Source: CAVRQM01 sp963723455 (GTDB taxonomy: Bacteria; Pseudomonadota; Alphaproteobacteria; Acetobacterales; Acetobacteraceae). Taken from it: DNA of 64,000 bases. The translations under genes were made by a program, and so were the position numbers. The stretch lies in the NCBI GenBank assembly GCA_963723455.1, contig CAVRQM010000003.1, positions 248,001 to 312,000 of the forward strand, read 5' to 3'. The notes under the pieces are model-generated. The model was given only the letters and a program-made list of their open reading frames with translations, ran no database searches and was not told the DNA's origin. Positions 41,186 to 52,156 of the stretch are shown here, one piece after another; position 1 is the first letter of the stretch, and each line of letters begins with the position of its first letter.

Positions 41186-41486
41186 ATGCCCGATCAGGCG
41201 GTGCACGGGCCGGACGACCCCCGCGTGGCGGCGATCACCGAAATCTTCGCGCGTGAAACCGGCATCGCCGCCGACCGGCTGCAGCCGGACGCCACGATCG
41301 AGGCGCTGGGCATCCCGTCGCTGGACATGGTGCAGGCGATCTTCGCCATCGAATCGTATTTCGACGTCGAAATCCCGGTGGTGGCCGACCGCGCCGGCAG
41401 CCCGGAGTTCTCCACCGTCGGCGATCTGCTGGCGCACATCCTCGCGACGATCGACGCCAAGCAGAACTCCAGTTGCCGGCGACTGA
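41186..41486 (+). CDS. Acyl carrier protein (one frame break at the end)
   Basis: About 100 residues from ATG 41186 after GGGGGG. The phosphopantetheine site is in EALGIPSLDMVQAIFAIESY (Ser of SLDM), and the helix-2 acidic patch follows (FDVEIPVVADRAG). Frame 1 continues into the next gene; a shift near 41465 gives PVAGD and a stop at 41486, so I end it there. Its sequence is far from housekeeping AcpP (D-S-L-D), fitting a dedicated carrier for the adjoining ketosynthase. Confidence 0.8.
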
Positions 41487-42721
41487 CGCGCGGCGGGCGG
41501 CCGCGCCGCCGCACCGCGTCGCCGTCACCGGCCTCGGCGCCATCGCGGCGCTGGGCCACACCGCGCCGTCGCTCTGGCAGGCCGTGCAGGCCGGGCAATG
41601 CGGCATCGGGCCGATCGCCAACATCCCGACCGAGCGCCTGTCAGCGCGCACCGCCGCCGAGATCCACGGGTTTGATCCTGCCGCCCATTTCGACCGGCGG
41701 CGGCTGCCGATGCTGGACCGCGCGGCGCAGCTGGCGCTGGTCGCCGGGCGCGAGGCGATGGCCGACGCCGGAGCAGCGGCCGGGGATTTCGCGCCAGAAC
41801 GCGCCGGCGTCGTGCTGGGCGCTGCCATCGGGCAGGAGACCTTCGAATTCATCCTACCTGACGTTCTACGGCGAGGGCATCAACCGGGTGCCGCCGCTCA
41901 CCGTGCCGCGCATCATGCCCAGTTCCGGGGCCAGCCACGTCTCGATGGAGTTCGGCATCCGTGGCCCGGTCTTTTCCACCGCCTCGGCCTGCGCCTCGGC
42001 CACCCACGCCATCGGGCAGGCATTCCAGATGGTGCGGGCCGGGATGCTCGATCTGGCGGTCACCGGCGGCGGCGATGCCTCGATCGTGGTCGGCTTCATG
42101 AAGGGCTGGGAGGCGCTGCGGGTGCTCAGCCCGGATGTCTGCCGGCCGTTTTCCCGCGACCGCGCCGGGCTGGTAATCGGCGAGGGCGCCGGCATGATGG
42201 TGCTGGAGCCGCTGGAGCGCGCGCGGGCGCGGGGGGCGACCGTTCATGCCGAGCTGGTCGGCTGCGGCATGAGCGCCGATGCCGCCGACCTGACCGCGCC
42301 GGATGCGCGCGGCGCTGCGGCGGCAATGCGCGCCGCGCTGGACGATGCCGGGCTGCGGCCGGAGCAGGTCGGCTACATCAACGCGCACGGCACCGGCACG
42401 CGGCTGAACGATCGCACCGAGACGGCGGCCATCGCCGAGGTGTTCGGCGGAGCGACGGCAGGGCGGCTGGCGGTGTCGTCCAGCAAGTCGATGCTGGGTC
42501 ACTGCATGTCGGCCTGCGGCGCGGTCGAGCTGGTGCTGACCATCCTGGCGGTGCGCGACGGCGTGCTGCCGCCGACCGTGGGCTTTCGTGAGCGCGATCC
42601 GGATTGCGACATCGACTGCGTGCCCAATGTGTCGCGTGCGATGCAGGTGGAGGTGGCGCTGTCCAACTCGTTCGCGTTTGGCGGCCTGAATGCCGTGCTG
42701 GCCGTCCGGCGCAGCGCGTGA
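41473..42721 (+). CDS. Beta-ketoacyl-ACP synthase, FabF/NodE-like (one frame break)
   Basis: About 415 residues. Likely start TTG 41473 overlapping the ACP end (MPATDARRAAAPPHRVAVTG). Opens with RVAVTGLGAIAALGHTAPSLW. A shift near 41860 joins ETFEF to YLTFYGEGINRVPPLTVPRI. The Cys nucleophile is in FSTASACASATHAIGQAF, the first catalytic His in YINAHGTGTRLNDRTE, and the second in SSKSMLGHCMSACGAVE. Condensing enzyme of a fatty-acid or polyketide route. Its stop overlaps the type III PKS start (GTGA), so these products are made together. Confidence 0.85.
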
Positions 42722-43774
42722 CCGCGCACATCAACCGCATCGGCACGGCCGTGCCGCCGCATGACGTGCACGCGCCGTTCGTGGCCTTCGCGCGCACGCT
42801 GCTGGCCGGCCAGCGATCGCGCGAGGTGTTCGATCGCATGGCCGAACGCGCCGGCATCGGGCACCGCTTCTCGTTCTTCCGCCCGGGCAGGCTGGATGCC
42901 GGAGAGGTCGATGCCGACGGCTTTTTCCGGCGCGGCGCGTTTCCCTCGACCGCCGCGCGGATGCGGCGCTATGAGGACTGGGCGCCGGAGCTGGCGATGC
43001 AGGCGATCGCGGCGCTGGACATCCGGGCCGAGCGGGCGCGCATCACCCACCTGATCGTCGCCTCATGCACCGGGTTTTCCGCGCCGGGGCTGGATCTGCA
43101 ACTGGCGCGGCGCACTCGGGCTGGAGGCGTCGGTGAAACGCTCGGTGATCGGCTTCATGGGCTGCTCGGCCGCCGTTCCGGCGATGCGCGCAGCACAGGA
43201 AGCGGTGCTCGCCGACCCGGCTGCCCGGGTGCTGGTGGTCAATCTTGAGCTGTGTTCGCTGCACATGCAGGAATCCGGCGACCTGGAGACCATCCTTTCG
43301 TTCCTGCTGTTCGGCGACGGCTGCGCGGCCACCCTGGTCACCGCCGACGAACATGGCGCGGCGCTGGACGATTTCCGCGCGGCGATCATCCCGGACAGCG
43401 CCGACCTGATTACCTGGCACATTGGCGACCAGGGCTTCGACATGCATCTGTCGGGGAAGGTGCCGGGACGGATCGCGCAGGCGCTGCGCGCCGACGACGC
43501 CGACCTGCTGCGTGGCGAGGGCACGCAGGCCATCGAGCTCTGGGCGGTGCATGCCGGGGGGCGAACCGTGCTCGATGCGGTGGAGATCGGGTTCTCCCTG
43601 CCGCGCACCGCCCTGGCGCAGTCGCGCGCCGTCCTGCAGGCGTTCGGCAACCTGTCCTCGGCGACCATCATGTTCGTGATGCAGACGATGCTGGCCGGCC
43701 CGGCGGGTCGGGGAATGGCCATGGCGTTCGGCCCGGGCATGGTCGCCGAGACGTTCCGGTTTCGCGTTCTGTGA
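42718..43774 (+). CDS. Type III polyketide synthase, chalcone/stilbene-synthase family (one frame break)
   Basis: About 350 residues from GTG 42718. The first part has THLIVASCTGFSAPGLDLQL; a shift near 43115 continues GLEASVKRSVIGFMGCSAAV with the catalytic Cys. The other catalytic residues are the His in ELWAVHAGGRTVLDAVEIG and the Asn in QAFGNLSSATIMFVMQ, completing the Cys-His-Asn triad. The ending AMAFGPGMVAETFRFRVL is typical of this class. These enzymes extend an acyl starter with malonyl units. The dedicated ACP and ketosynthase next door suggest a lipid-type starter, as for alkylresorcinols or alkylpyrones, but the product is not known. Confidence 0.85.
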
Positions 43775-43790
43775 CGAGACGTGCCGCGCG

Positions 43791-44759
43791 ATGAACGCAG
43801 GCCGTCGCGTCGGTCTGGCGGGCGCCGTCGTGATGGTGCTGGTCGCCGTGGGGTCGGTCACCACGATCCGGCGCGAGTATTCGGCGCCGGGCCCGTTGCC
43901 GGCTGACCGCGCAGTGGTGGTGCCGCGCGGCTCGCTGGCGCAGGTCGCGCAGGCACTGGCTGCCTCCGGGGTGATCGGGCGCGAACTGGCGTTCCGCGCC
44001 GCGGCCCTCGCCACCCGCGAGCAGGGCGCGCTGCACGCCGGCGAGCTGGCGTTTCCGGCACATGCGAGCCTCGCCGAGACGCTGGAGGTGCTGCGTCGCG
44101 GGCGCCCGGTGCTGCACCGGGTCACCATCCCCGAGGGCCTGACCGCCGCCCAGATCGCCGTGCTGCTGGACCGAGCCGCGCCGTTGTCGGGCAATCCGGT
44201 GGTGCCCGGGGAGGGGACGGTGCTGCCCGAGACCTATGATGTCGAACGCGGCGCCAGCCGCGCCTCAATCGTGTCGCGCGCGCAGTCGGCCATGGATCGC
44301 GCGCTGGCGCAGGCCTGGGCGCATCGTCAGAGCGGGCTGCCCTACGTGACCCCGCGCGATCTGCTGGTTGTGGCCAGCATGGTCGAGCGCGAAACCGCAA
44401 AGCCTCAGGAGCGCGCCCATATTGCCGGGGTGTTCGTCAACCGGCTGCGCCAGGGCATGCGGCTGCAATCGGACCCGACGGTGGCCTACGCCGTCAGCGG
44501 CGGCGAGACGCTGGAGCGCAAGCTGACCCGCGCCGACCTCGCCTGGCCCAATCCGTACAACACGTACGCATCCATCGGCCTGCCGCCCGGCCCGATCGAC
44601 AGCCCCGGCCCGGCGTCCCTGCTGGCCGCGGCGCGGCCGGACGCCACCGACGACCTGTATTTCGTCGCGGACGGCAGCGGCGGCCATGCCTTCGCCCGCA
44701 CCCTGGCCGGGCACGAGCAGAACGTGGCGCGCTGGCGCGCAATGCAGGCGGCCCCGTGA
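43791..44759 (+). CDS. mltG: Endolytic transglycosylase MltG (YceG-like)
   Basis: 322 residues. One N-terminal membrane span, LysM-like region, then the YceG domain with VTIPEGLTAAQIAVLL, the catalytic Glu in VVASMVERETAKPQERAHI, VFVNRLRQGMRLQSDPTVAY and YNTYASIGLPPGPIDSPGP. Cuts nascent peptidoglycan strands in the periplasm. In most genomes mltG lies right after fabF and acpP; here the type III PKS gene is between them. Intact. Confidence 0.92.
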   Translation: MNAGRRVGLAGAVVMVLVAVGSVTTIRREYSAPGPLPADRAVVVPRGSLAQVAQALAASGVIGRELAFRAAALATREQGALHAGELAFPAHASLAETLEVLRRGRPVLHRVTIPEGLTAAQIAVLLDRAAPLSGNPVVPGEGTVLPETYDVERGASRASIVSRAQSAMDRALAQAWAHRQSGLPYVTPRDLLVVASMVERETAKPQERAHIAGVFVNRLRQGMRLQSDPTVAYAVSGGETLERKLTRADLAWPNPYNTYASIGLPPGPIDSPGPASLLAAARPDATDDLYFVADGSGGHAFARTLAGHEQNVARWRAMQAAP

Positions 44760-45661
44760 CGACCCGGCGCTACCGCACCGTGGACGTGTTCACCAGCCGG
44801 CCGTTCGGCGGCAATCCGCTTGCCGTGGTGCTGGATGCGCAGGGCCTGTCCACCGCGCAGATGCACGCCATGGCGGCCGAGTTCGGCTATGCCGAGACCA
44901 GCTTCGTGCTGCCGCCGTCGGATCCGGCGCATACCGCGCGGGTGCGGATTTTCACCCCGCGCACCGAACTGCCATTCGCCGGGCATCCTAATATCGGCAC
45001 CGCCTTCGTCCTGGCTCACGAGGGCATGGCCGTGGGCGAGCGGCTGGTGTTCGAGGAAACGGCCGGGCTGGTGGCGCTCGACCTGCTGCATGAGGCGGGA
45101 TCAGTCTGCGGCGCAAGGCTGACCGCGCCGCGCCGGTTCGCCCGCGCGGGCGAGCTGGCCGCGGCCGAGGTCGCGGCCTGTGTCGGGCTGCCTGCGGGCG
45201 CCGTGCAGCTCGGGCTGCATGCGCCGCTGGTGGCCTCGGTCGGCCTGCCATTCGTCATCGCCGAACTGGACGGCATCGAGTCGCTGCAGCGATCCGCGGC
45301 GGATGTGGCGGCGTTCCGGCGGACGCTGCCGCGGCATGGGGCGGACGGAATCTTTCTGCATGTCGTCGATCCTGACGATCCCGCCTGTCGGCACGCACGG
45401 ATGTTCTCGCCGCTCGATGGCATTGGCGAGGACGCCGCCACCGGCAGCGCCACCGCCGCGCTGGCCGGGCTGCTGGCCGACCTATGCCGGACGGATGACG
45501 CCGAGATCGCACTGACGGTGCGCCAGGGCGAGGCGATGGGCCGGCCCAGCCTGCTGCGCGCCCAGGCGAGCCGGCGAGCCGGGCGGGTCGGGCGCGTCAC
45601 TCTGCAAGGCGCATGCGTGGCCATGATGGCGGGAAGTTTCGCGCTTGCGGGCGAGGGCTGA
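44756..45661 (+). CDS. PhzF-family isomerase-like protein
   Basis: 301 residues from GTG 44756, overlapping the mltG stop. Two-lobed PhzF fold: FTSRPFGGNPLAVVLDA, EFGYAETSFVLPP with the catalytic Glu, RIFTPRTELPFAGHPNIGTA and, in the second lobe, GIGEDAATGSATAALAGLL. The family includes phenazine-pathway isomerases, but most members serve unknown reactions and no phenazine genes are here. Intact. Confidence 0.85.
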   Translation: MTTRRYRTVDVFTSRPFGGNPLAVVLDAQGLSTAQMHAMAAEFGYAETSFVLPPSDPAHTARVRIFTPRTELPFAGHPNIGTAFVLAHEGMAVGERLVFEETAGLVALDLLHEAGSVCGARLTAPRRFARAGELAAAEVAACVGLPAGAVQLGLHAPLVASVGLPFVIAELDGIESLQRSAADVAAFRRTLPRHGADGIFLHVVDPDDPACRHARMFSPLDGIGEDAATGSATAALAGLLADLCRTDDAEIALTVRQGEAMGRPSLLRAQASRRAGRVGRVTLQGACVAMMAGSFALAGEG

Positions 45662-45785
45662 GCGGCGCCGGTTGCCGAGCGCTTGAACCCACGTCGCGCA
45701 ACATCGTCACGCATGCAGGGTGGTGCCGGGCACGGCTCGGCGTGACCAAGGTTCCGCATCAGTCAGCCCGACTATCCCGGCCGCC

Positions 45786-46724
45786 TCACCACTGCGGATG
45801 CCAGCATGCAACTCGGTGCCCGGCATCGCCGGACAGTCGCGGCGTCTGCGCCCGGCAGTCGTCCTGCGCGCGCGGACAACGGGGCGCGAAGGCGCAGCCG
45901 GGCGGCAGCGCGCCAGCCGGCGGCATCCGCCCCGGAATCGGCGTCGGCAGCCCGGAGGTCGCGTGCGGCGAGGCGGCGAACAGCGCGCGGGTGTACGGAT
46001 GCGCCATCCGGGAGAACACGGTCGCGGTCGCTCCGTCCTCCACCACCCGCCCCGCGTACATCACCAGCACCCGTGCCACCGAGCGCCCGACCACGCCCAG
46101 GTCGTGACTGACCAGCAGCAGCGCCATCCGCCGCTCGGCGACCAGCCCGGCCAGCAGATCCAGCACCTGCGCCTGCACCACCAGGTCGAGCGCCGTGGTC
46201 GGCTCGTCGGCGATCAGCAGGTCGGGGCCGCAGGCCAGCGCGATCGCGATGCCGACCCGCTGGCGCTGGCCGCCGGACAGCTGGTGCGGCCAGGAATCGG
46301 CCCGCTCGACCCCGACGCGGGCCAGCAACGCCCGCGCCTGCTCGCGCGCGGCGCGGCGATCCAGGCGGCGATGCAGGCGCAGCGGCTCGGCCACCTGCGC
46401 GGACGCGCGCATCAGCGGGTTCAGCGCGGTCATTGGCTCCTGGAACACCATTCCGGCGCGCGCGCCGCGCCAGGCGCACAGCGCCGCCTCGTCGGCGGCC
46501 AGCAGGTCGGCGCCGTCGAAGCTCAGTCGCCCATCGGTGCGTGCGTGGTCGGGCAGCAGGCGCATGATCGCCAGCGCGGTGACCGACTTCCCGCTGCCGA
46601 ACTCGCCGACCAGCCCGATCGTCTCGCCGCGGCCGATGCGCAGATCGAGCCCGTGCAGCACGGCCACCTCTCCGCCGCCGCTGCGCAGCGCCACCCGCAG
46701 ATCGTGCGCCGCAAGCAGGCTCAT
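45786..46724 (-). CDS. Peptide/nickel-type ABC importer ATPase (DppD/OppD-like)
   Basis: 312 residues. Walker A GEFGSGKSVTALAIMRLLP, Q-loop region VFQEPMTALNPLMR, signature HQLSGGQRQRVGIAIAL, Walker B PDLLIADEPTTALD and switch His LLVSHDLGVV. The C-terminal Cys-rich oligopeptide domain (GCAFAPRCPRAQDDCRAQ) follows. Start overlaps the permease stop (ATGA). Only one ATPase is encoded, where two different ones are usual; a homodimer or a partner elsewhere is possible. Intact. Confidence 0.92.
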   Translation of the reverse strand: MSLLAAHDLRVALRSGGGEVAVLHGLDLRIGRGETIGLVGEFGSGKSVTALAIMRLLPDHARTDGRLSFDGADLLAADEAALCAWRGARAGMVFQEPMTALNPLMRASAQVAEPLRLHRRLDRRAAREQARALLARVGVERADSWPHQLSGGQRQRVGIAIALACGPDLLIADEPTTALDLVVQAQVLDLLAGLVAERRMALLLVSHDLGVVGRSVARVLVMYAGRVVEDGATATVFSRMAHPYTRALFAASPHATSGLPTPIPGRMPPAGALPPGCAFAPRCPRAQDDCRAQTPRLSGDAGHRVACWHPQW

Positions 46725-47529
46725 CGCGCCCGCCGCAGGCGCGGATCGAGCCAGTCCTGCAGCCCGTCGCCCAGCAGGTTCAACCCCAGCACCGACAACG
46801 CGATCGCCAGCCCCGGAAACAGCGCCAGCAGCGGGTCGCGCCAGATGAAGCTCTGCGCGTCGTTCAGCATCCGCCCCCAGCTTGGGGCTGGCGGCGGCGT
46901 GCCGAGTCCGACATAGGCCAGTCCGGCATCGGCGATGATGCCGAGCGCGAACTGGATCGTCGCCTGCACCACCAGCACCGGGGCGATGTTGGGCGCCACG
47001 TGCGCCAGCGCGATCGCCGGCTCCGACCGTCCGGCCGCCCGCGCCGCCAGCACGTAGTCGCGCCGCCACACCGCTTGCGCCGCGCCGCGCGCCACGCGGG
47101 CGAACACGGGGATGTTGAAAATGCCGATCGCCACCACGGCGTTGCGCGCACCCGGCCCGGCCAGCGCGGTCAGCATCACAGCGGTCAGCAGCGCCGGAAA
47201 CGCGAACATCAGATCCGCGCCGCGCATCAGCGCCTCGTCGGCCCAGCCGCCCCGCGCCGCCGCCACGATGCCCAGCGGCACGCCCAGCCCCGCGCCGCCC
47301 AGCACCGCCAGCAGGCTCACCGCGAGCGTGATCCGGCTGCCGGCCATCAGCTGCGCGGCCACGTCGCGCCCCAGCGAGTCGGTGCCGAGCCAATGCGCCG
47401 CCGAGGGCGGGGCGAGGCGGTGCAGGATGTCGATTTCCGTCGGCGGCCAGGGCGTCCAGGCGAATGACAGCAGCGCCACCGCCACCAGCAGCGCGGTGAT
47501 CGCGCCGCCGGCCGCCAGAGTCGGGCGTT

Positions 47530-47533
<4 letters not shown>
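46721..47533 (-). CDS. Peptide/nickel-type ABC importer permease (DppC-like)
   Basis: 270 residues from GTG 47533. LGTDSLGRDVAAQLMAGSRI is the typical DppC opening; the EAA loop is in YVLAARAAGRSEPAIALAHV and the rest has six predicted membrane spans. It ends with DWLDPRLRR, the usual family tail. Both junctions have 4-base overlaps (with the DppB-like gene and the ATPase). Intact. Confidence 0.92.
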
Positions 47534-48471
<938 letters not shown>

Positions 48472-48564
48472 GCGAGCGGGTGCTGGTTCGTCCGCCGCTG
48501 TGCGCCTCCGCCGTCATCCCGGCCATGGCGATGCGGGAACGGAGGTCGCGACGGCGACATTCTG

Positions 48565-50046
48565 CTACTCCGCCCAGCTCACGTCCGACACGTCGTTGGC
48601 CGGCACCGGATCGTTCTCCCACAGCCCGCGCAGCCTGGCGTTCCAGACGCCGACCAGCGGCAGAGCGAACATGAACACGTTCGGCTCGTCCTCGGCCAGC
48701 TTGCGTTGCAGGTCGCCCAGCAGCGCGAGCTGCGCCCTGGGATCGGTCGCCGCGAGGTACTTCGCATACAGCGCGTCATAGTCGTCGCTGTGATAGTTGA
48801 AGTAGTATTTCGGCCGCGCATAGATATCCAGGTCGCGCGCTTCGGTGTGCGAGATGATGGTGGCGTCGTACTGGCCGCGCAGGAACACCTGGTCGATCCA
48901 TTGCGCCCACTCGATCGGCGCGAGGTTGGCGTGGATGCCGACCTGCTCCAGCATTGCCGCCACGATCTCGCCGCCACGGCGCGCGTAGGGCGGCGGCGGC
49001 AGGCTCAAGGTGATGGTCGTCCCCGGCTTGACCCCGGCCTCGGCCAGCAGCGCCCGTGCCTTGGCCGGGTCGTACGGATAGACCCCGGTCAGGTCGATGT
49101 AGCCCGGATCGGTCGGCACGTAATGCGAGCCGATCGGCTGGCCGAGCCCGTTCTCGGCGCCCTGGATCACCGCGTTGCGGTCGATCGCGTAGGCCAGGGC
49201 GCGGCGCACCCGTATGTCCGCGAACAGCGGGCGCGCCTCGTTCAGCGCCACGATGGTCTTGCCCTCGGTCGTGCCGACATGCACGGCGAAGCGCGGGTCG
49301 TGGCGGAACTGGTCCAGCGCCTCGGGCGCCGGGAAATTGGGGAACGCGTCCAGGTCGCCGGCCAGCATCGCCGCGGTCGCCGCCGCCGGGTCGGCAATGA
49401 AGCGGAACGTCACCGCCGACAGCGCCGGCTTCGGTCCCCAGTACTGCGGGTTGCGCTCCAGCTCGACCCGGTCGCCCTGCACCCAGCGGTGGAAACGGAA
49501 CGGCCCGGTGCCGACCGGGTGCGTCTTGTTGCCCGCCGCGCTGGCCGGCGAGATCATCACCGCGTCGCCCCAGCCCATGTCGAACAGGAAATTGCTGGCC
49601 GGCTGCTTGAGCGTGACCTTCGCGGTCAGCGGATCCGGGCACTCGACCTGCCTGATCGGCGCGAACAGCCCCTTTTGCGCATTGGTGCTGTCCGGCGCCA
49701 TTGCGCGGCCGTACGAGAACTGCACCACGCTGCAATCGAACGGCGCGCCGTCGTGGAACGCCACCCCCTTGGCGAGCGCGAAGACGTAGGTCAGCCCGTC
49801 CGGCGAGACCGTCCAGCTGCGCGCCAGATCGGGCTGCACCGCTCCGTCGCGGTCGATCCGGGTCAGTCCCTGGAAGATGTTCTGATACGTCACCTCGCGA
49901 ATCGCCGAGGCGGCGCCCGCCGTCGGATCGAGATTCGGCGGCTCCAGCACCATGCCGAGAGTAAGCGTGTCCTTGGCCACCGCGCCCCCTGCGGCAAGGC
50001 AGACCGCAAGGGCGGCGGCGGTGGCGGCCAGCTGCGTGCGCGTCAT
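48565..50046 (-). CDS. Periplasmic solute-binding protein, family 5 (DppA/NikA-like)
   Basis: 493 residues from MTRTQLAATAA. The signal peptide is cleaved near GGAVAKD. SBP family 5 features: LVLEPP-like GMVLEPPNLDPTAGAASAI, GLTYVFALAKGVAFHDGAPF, PVGTGPFRFHRWVQGDRVEL and RRALAYAIDRNAVIQ. First gene of the importer operon. Ligand is unknown: peptides, nickel, glutathione and opines are all used by this family. Intact. Confidence 0.92.
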   Translation of the reverse strand: MTRTQLAATAAALAVCLAAGGAVAKDTLTLGMVLEPPNLDPTAGAASAIREVTYQNIFQGLTRIDRDGAVQPDLARSWTVSPDGLTYVFALAKGVAFHDGAPFDCSVVQFSYGRAMAPDSTNAQKGLFAPIRQVECPDPLTAKVTLKQPASNFLFDMGWGDAVMISPASAAGNKTHPVGTGPFRFHRWVQGDRVELERNPQYWGPKPALSAVTFRFIADPAAATAAMLAGDLDAFPNFPAPEALDQFRHDPRFAVHVGTTEGKTIVALNEARPLFADIRVRRALAYAIDRNAVIQGAENGLGQPIGSHYVPTDPGYIDLTGVYPYDPAKARALLAEAGVKPGTTITLSLPPPPYARRGGEIVAAMLEQVGIHANLAPIEWAQWIDQVFLRGQYDATIISHTEARDLDIYARPKYYFNYHSDDYDALYAKYLAATDPRAQLALLGDLQRKLAEDEPNVFMFALPLVGVWNARLRGLWENDPVPANDVSDVSWAE

Positions 50047-50131
50047 GGTGCGTTCCCGGCGATGCGGCCAGACCACAACAGGCGCCGCCGGCATGGTCAA
50101 GCCGGCGGTGCTGCGGGATCGCGCCCGCCGG

Positions 50132-51840
50132 TCAGCTGAACAGCTTGAGCGCGGTGTTCACCGTGCGCCAGACTCCCCATGCCAGCGGGATGCAGACCAC
50201 CGCCCAGGCCAATGCCGCCTGCGGGGTCAGTCCGCCGGTGCCGATGCCGTGCGCCGCGCCGGTGGCGGACGGAGCGGCGCGGTCGCCGGCCTGGGCCGCG
50301 GCCACGTCCGCCTCGGTCATCAGCCAGCCCGGGGCCACCGGACGGACCAGCAGGTTGGCGAAGAACCCCAGCACCAGCAGCCCGGCCAGGATGTACAGCA
50401 CCTGATCGTACACCTGATCGCGCGGCACGCCGGCGGCGATGCGGTTGGCGCGCAGGTAGGCGACGATGCTGGGGCCGACCACGCCGGCGGCCGACCAGGC
50501 GGTGAGCAGCCGGCCGTGGATCGCGCCCACGAACTGCGTGCCGAAGATGTCGGCCAGATAGGCCGGCACGGTCGCGAAACCGCCGCCATACATCGACAGG
50601 ATCACGCACATGAAGGCCACGAACATCGCCTGGCTGCCGCTATGCGCCGCCCAGGGCGACGCGGCGAACAGGGCAATGCCGAGCAGGAAGAAAATGGCGT
50701 AGGTCACCTTCCGGCCGATCCCGTCCGACACCGAGGCCCAGAAGAAGCGGCCCAGGATGTTGAACAGCGACAGCAGGCCGCCGAAGCCGGCAGCCACCGT
50801 CGCGATCATCTTGAGCTGACCCGGATCGAGTTGCAGGAAACCCTTGTCCGGTATTCCGATCAGCCGGCCGCCGAAAATCTCCTGCAACATCGGCGAGGCC
50901 ACCGCCAGCACCCCGATGCCGGCGCTGACATTCAGGAACAGCACCGCCCAGATCAGCCAGAATTGCGGCGTCCGGTGAGCGTCGCGCAGATGCACATGCC
51001 CGGTGGTGATCATGCCGCGCCGCGTGTGCGCTGCCGGAACCCAGCTCTCCGGCCGCCATCCGGCCGGCGGTATGCGGTAGCCGAACGCCCCGCCCAGCAT
51101 GAACACGAAATACATCGCGCCCAGCACCAGGAATGTCGGCCAGACGCCCGGGACGGTCCCCGTGCCGAAGCGGTTCATCAGCAGGTTGGCGAGCGGAAAG
51201 CCGATCAGCGCGCCGCCGCCGAACCCCATGATCGCCATGCCGGTGGCCATGCCGCGCCGGTCGGGGAACCATTTGATCAGGGTCGAGACCGGCGAGATGT
51301 ATCCCAATCCCAGGCCCACGCCGCCGATGACCCCAAGGCCCAGCCACATCAGCCAGAGCTGGTGAGTGACGATGCCGACAGCCGAGACCAGCCAGCCGCC
51401 GCCCCAGCAGAATGCCGCGACCACGCCTGCGCGGCGCGGGCCGACCCGCTCCAGCCAGCCGCCCCAGGCCGCGGCCGAGCAGCCGAGCACTACGATGCCA
51501 AGCTCGAACATCCAGGCGAGGTCGGCGATGCGCCAGTCGCAGGTGGTGGTCGATCAGCGCCTGCAGCCGTCGTCATGCCGGGGCAGGACAGCGATTTCGC
51601 GCCACCGATCAGGCGGGTCAGCGGCAGCCAGAACACCGACAGTCCATAGGCCATGCCGATGCACAGATGGATGGCGAGAGCGGCCGGCGGCACCAGCCAG
51701 CGGTTGAAGCCGGCGCCGGCAACGATGCGCTCGCGGTCCAGCAGCCCCGGCGCGGCGTCCGCCGCGCCCGCCACAATGTATTGCTCATTCAGTCGCGTCC
51801 CTCGCCCAGCCGATTGCACGTCCGGGATTTTTGCCGTCAT
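50132..51840 (-). CDS. MFS transporter, oxalate/formate antiporter (OFA) type (N-terminal frame break)
   Basis: About 560 residues. The first ~85 (starting at 51840) include the first membrane span WLVPPAALAIHLCIGMAYG; the rest lies in another frame after a break near 51550, where DWRIADLAWMFELGIVVLG resumes. The body has the MFS loop GMATGMAIMGFGGGALIGFP, Arg-rich cytoplasmic loops and 12 spans, with the OFA-type region LDPGQLKMIATVAAGFGG. Members exchange oxalate/formate or carry other monocarboxylates. It is divergent from pqqA, with 158 bases between. Substrate unknown. Confidence 0.82.
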
Positions 51841-51931
51841 CCCGTTCCCGGATCGCGAAGTATCGTGCCATGCGGGTCCGCGGCGGGAAGCCGTTTTTCA
51901 GCCTGCACGCGGCCGCGGTCGCCGCGCCACC

Positions 51932-51961
51932 TTGACCATCGGCGAACCGCCCCCCTATTCA
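51932..51961 (+). promoter_or_regulatory. Candidate sigma-70 promoter for the pqq operon
   Basis: TTGACC (51932-51937) and TATTCA (51956-51961) are separated by 18 bases, 38 bases before the pqqA ATG. The -35 matches consensus in five of six positions; the -10 is weaker. It lies within the shared gap with the divergent OFA transporter (51841-51998). Confidence 0.4.
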
Positions 51962-51998
51962 TTCACGGCTACAAGATACAACCCCGAAGGAGACGCAC

Positions 51999-52079
51999 AT
52001 GGCCTGGAAAGCTCCCAAGATTGTCGAGATCGCGCTGGGCGGCGAAATCAACTGCTACGCCTGCGCCAGCGTGAAGTGA
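51999..52079 (+). CDS. pqqA: Coenzyme PQQ precursor peptide PqqA
   Basis: 26 residues, too short for most gene finders. MAWKAPKIVEIALG is followed by GEINCYACASVK, with Glu16 and Tyr20 at the exact positions that PqqE cross-links and that become the PQQ carbon skeleton. AAGGAG lies 9 bases before the ATG. The start MAW...P resembles Gluconobacter-type PqqA rather than the Methylobacterium or Pseudomonas forms. The peptide is the substrate of the enzymes encoded downstream. Confidence 0.95.
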   Translation: MAWKAPKIVEIALGGEINCYACASVK

Positions 52080-52156
52080 TCCTGTCCGCGCGCGCGGCGT
52101 CGCCGAATACGGACGCCGCGCGCGCGGAGATCGCCAGCTTTCGCTAGGAGCGCCGG

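Noticed and set aside
40454..42721. One large protein joining the ACP and ketosynthase
   Set aside because: The middle portion is nonsense; each protein has its own family ends in an adjacent frame, so the join is accidental.
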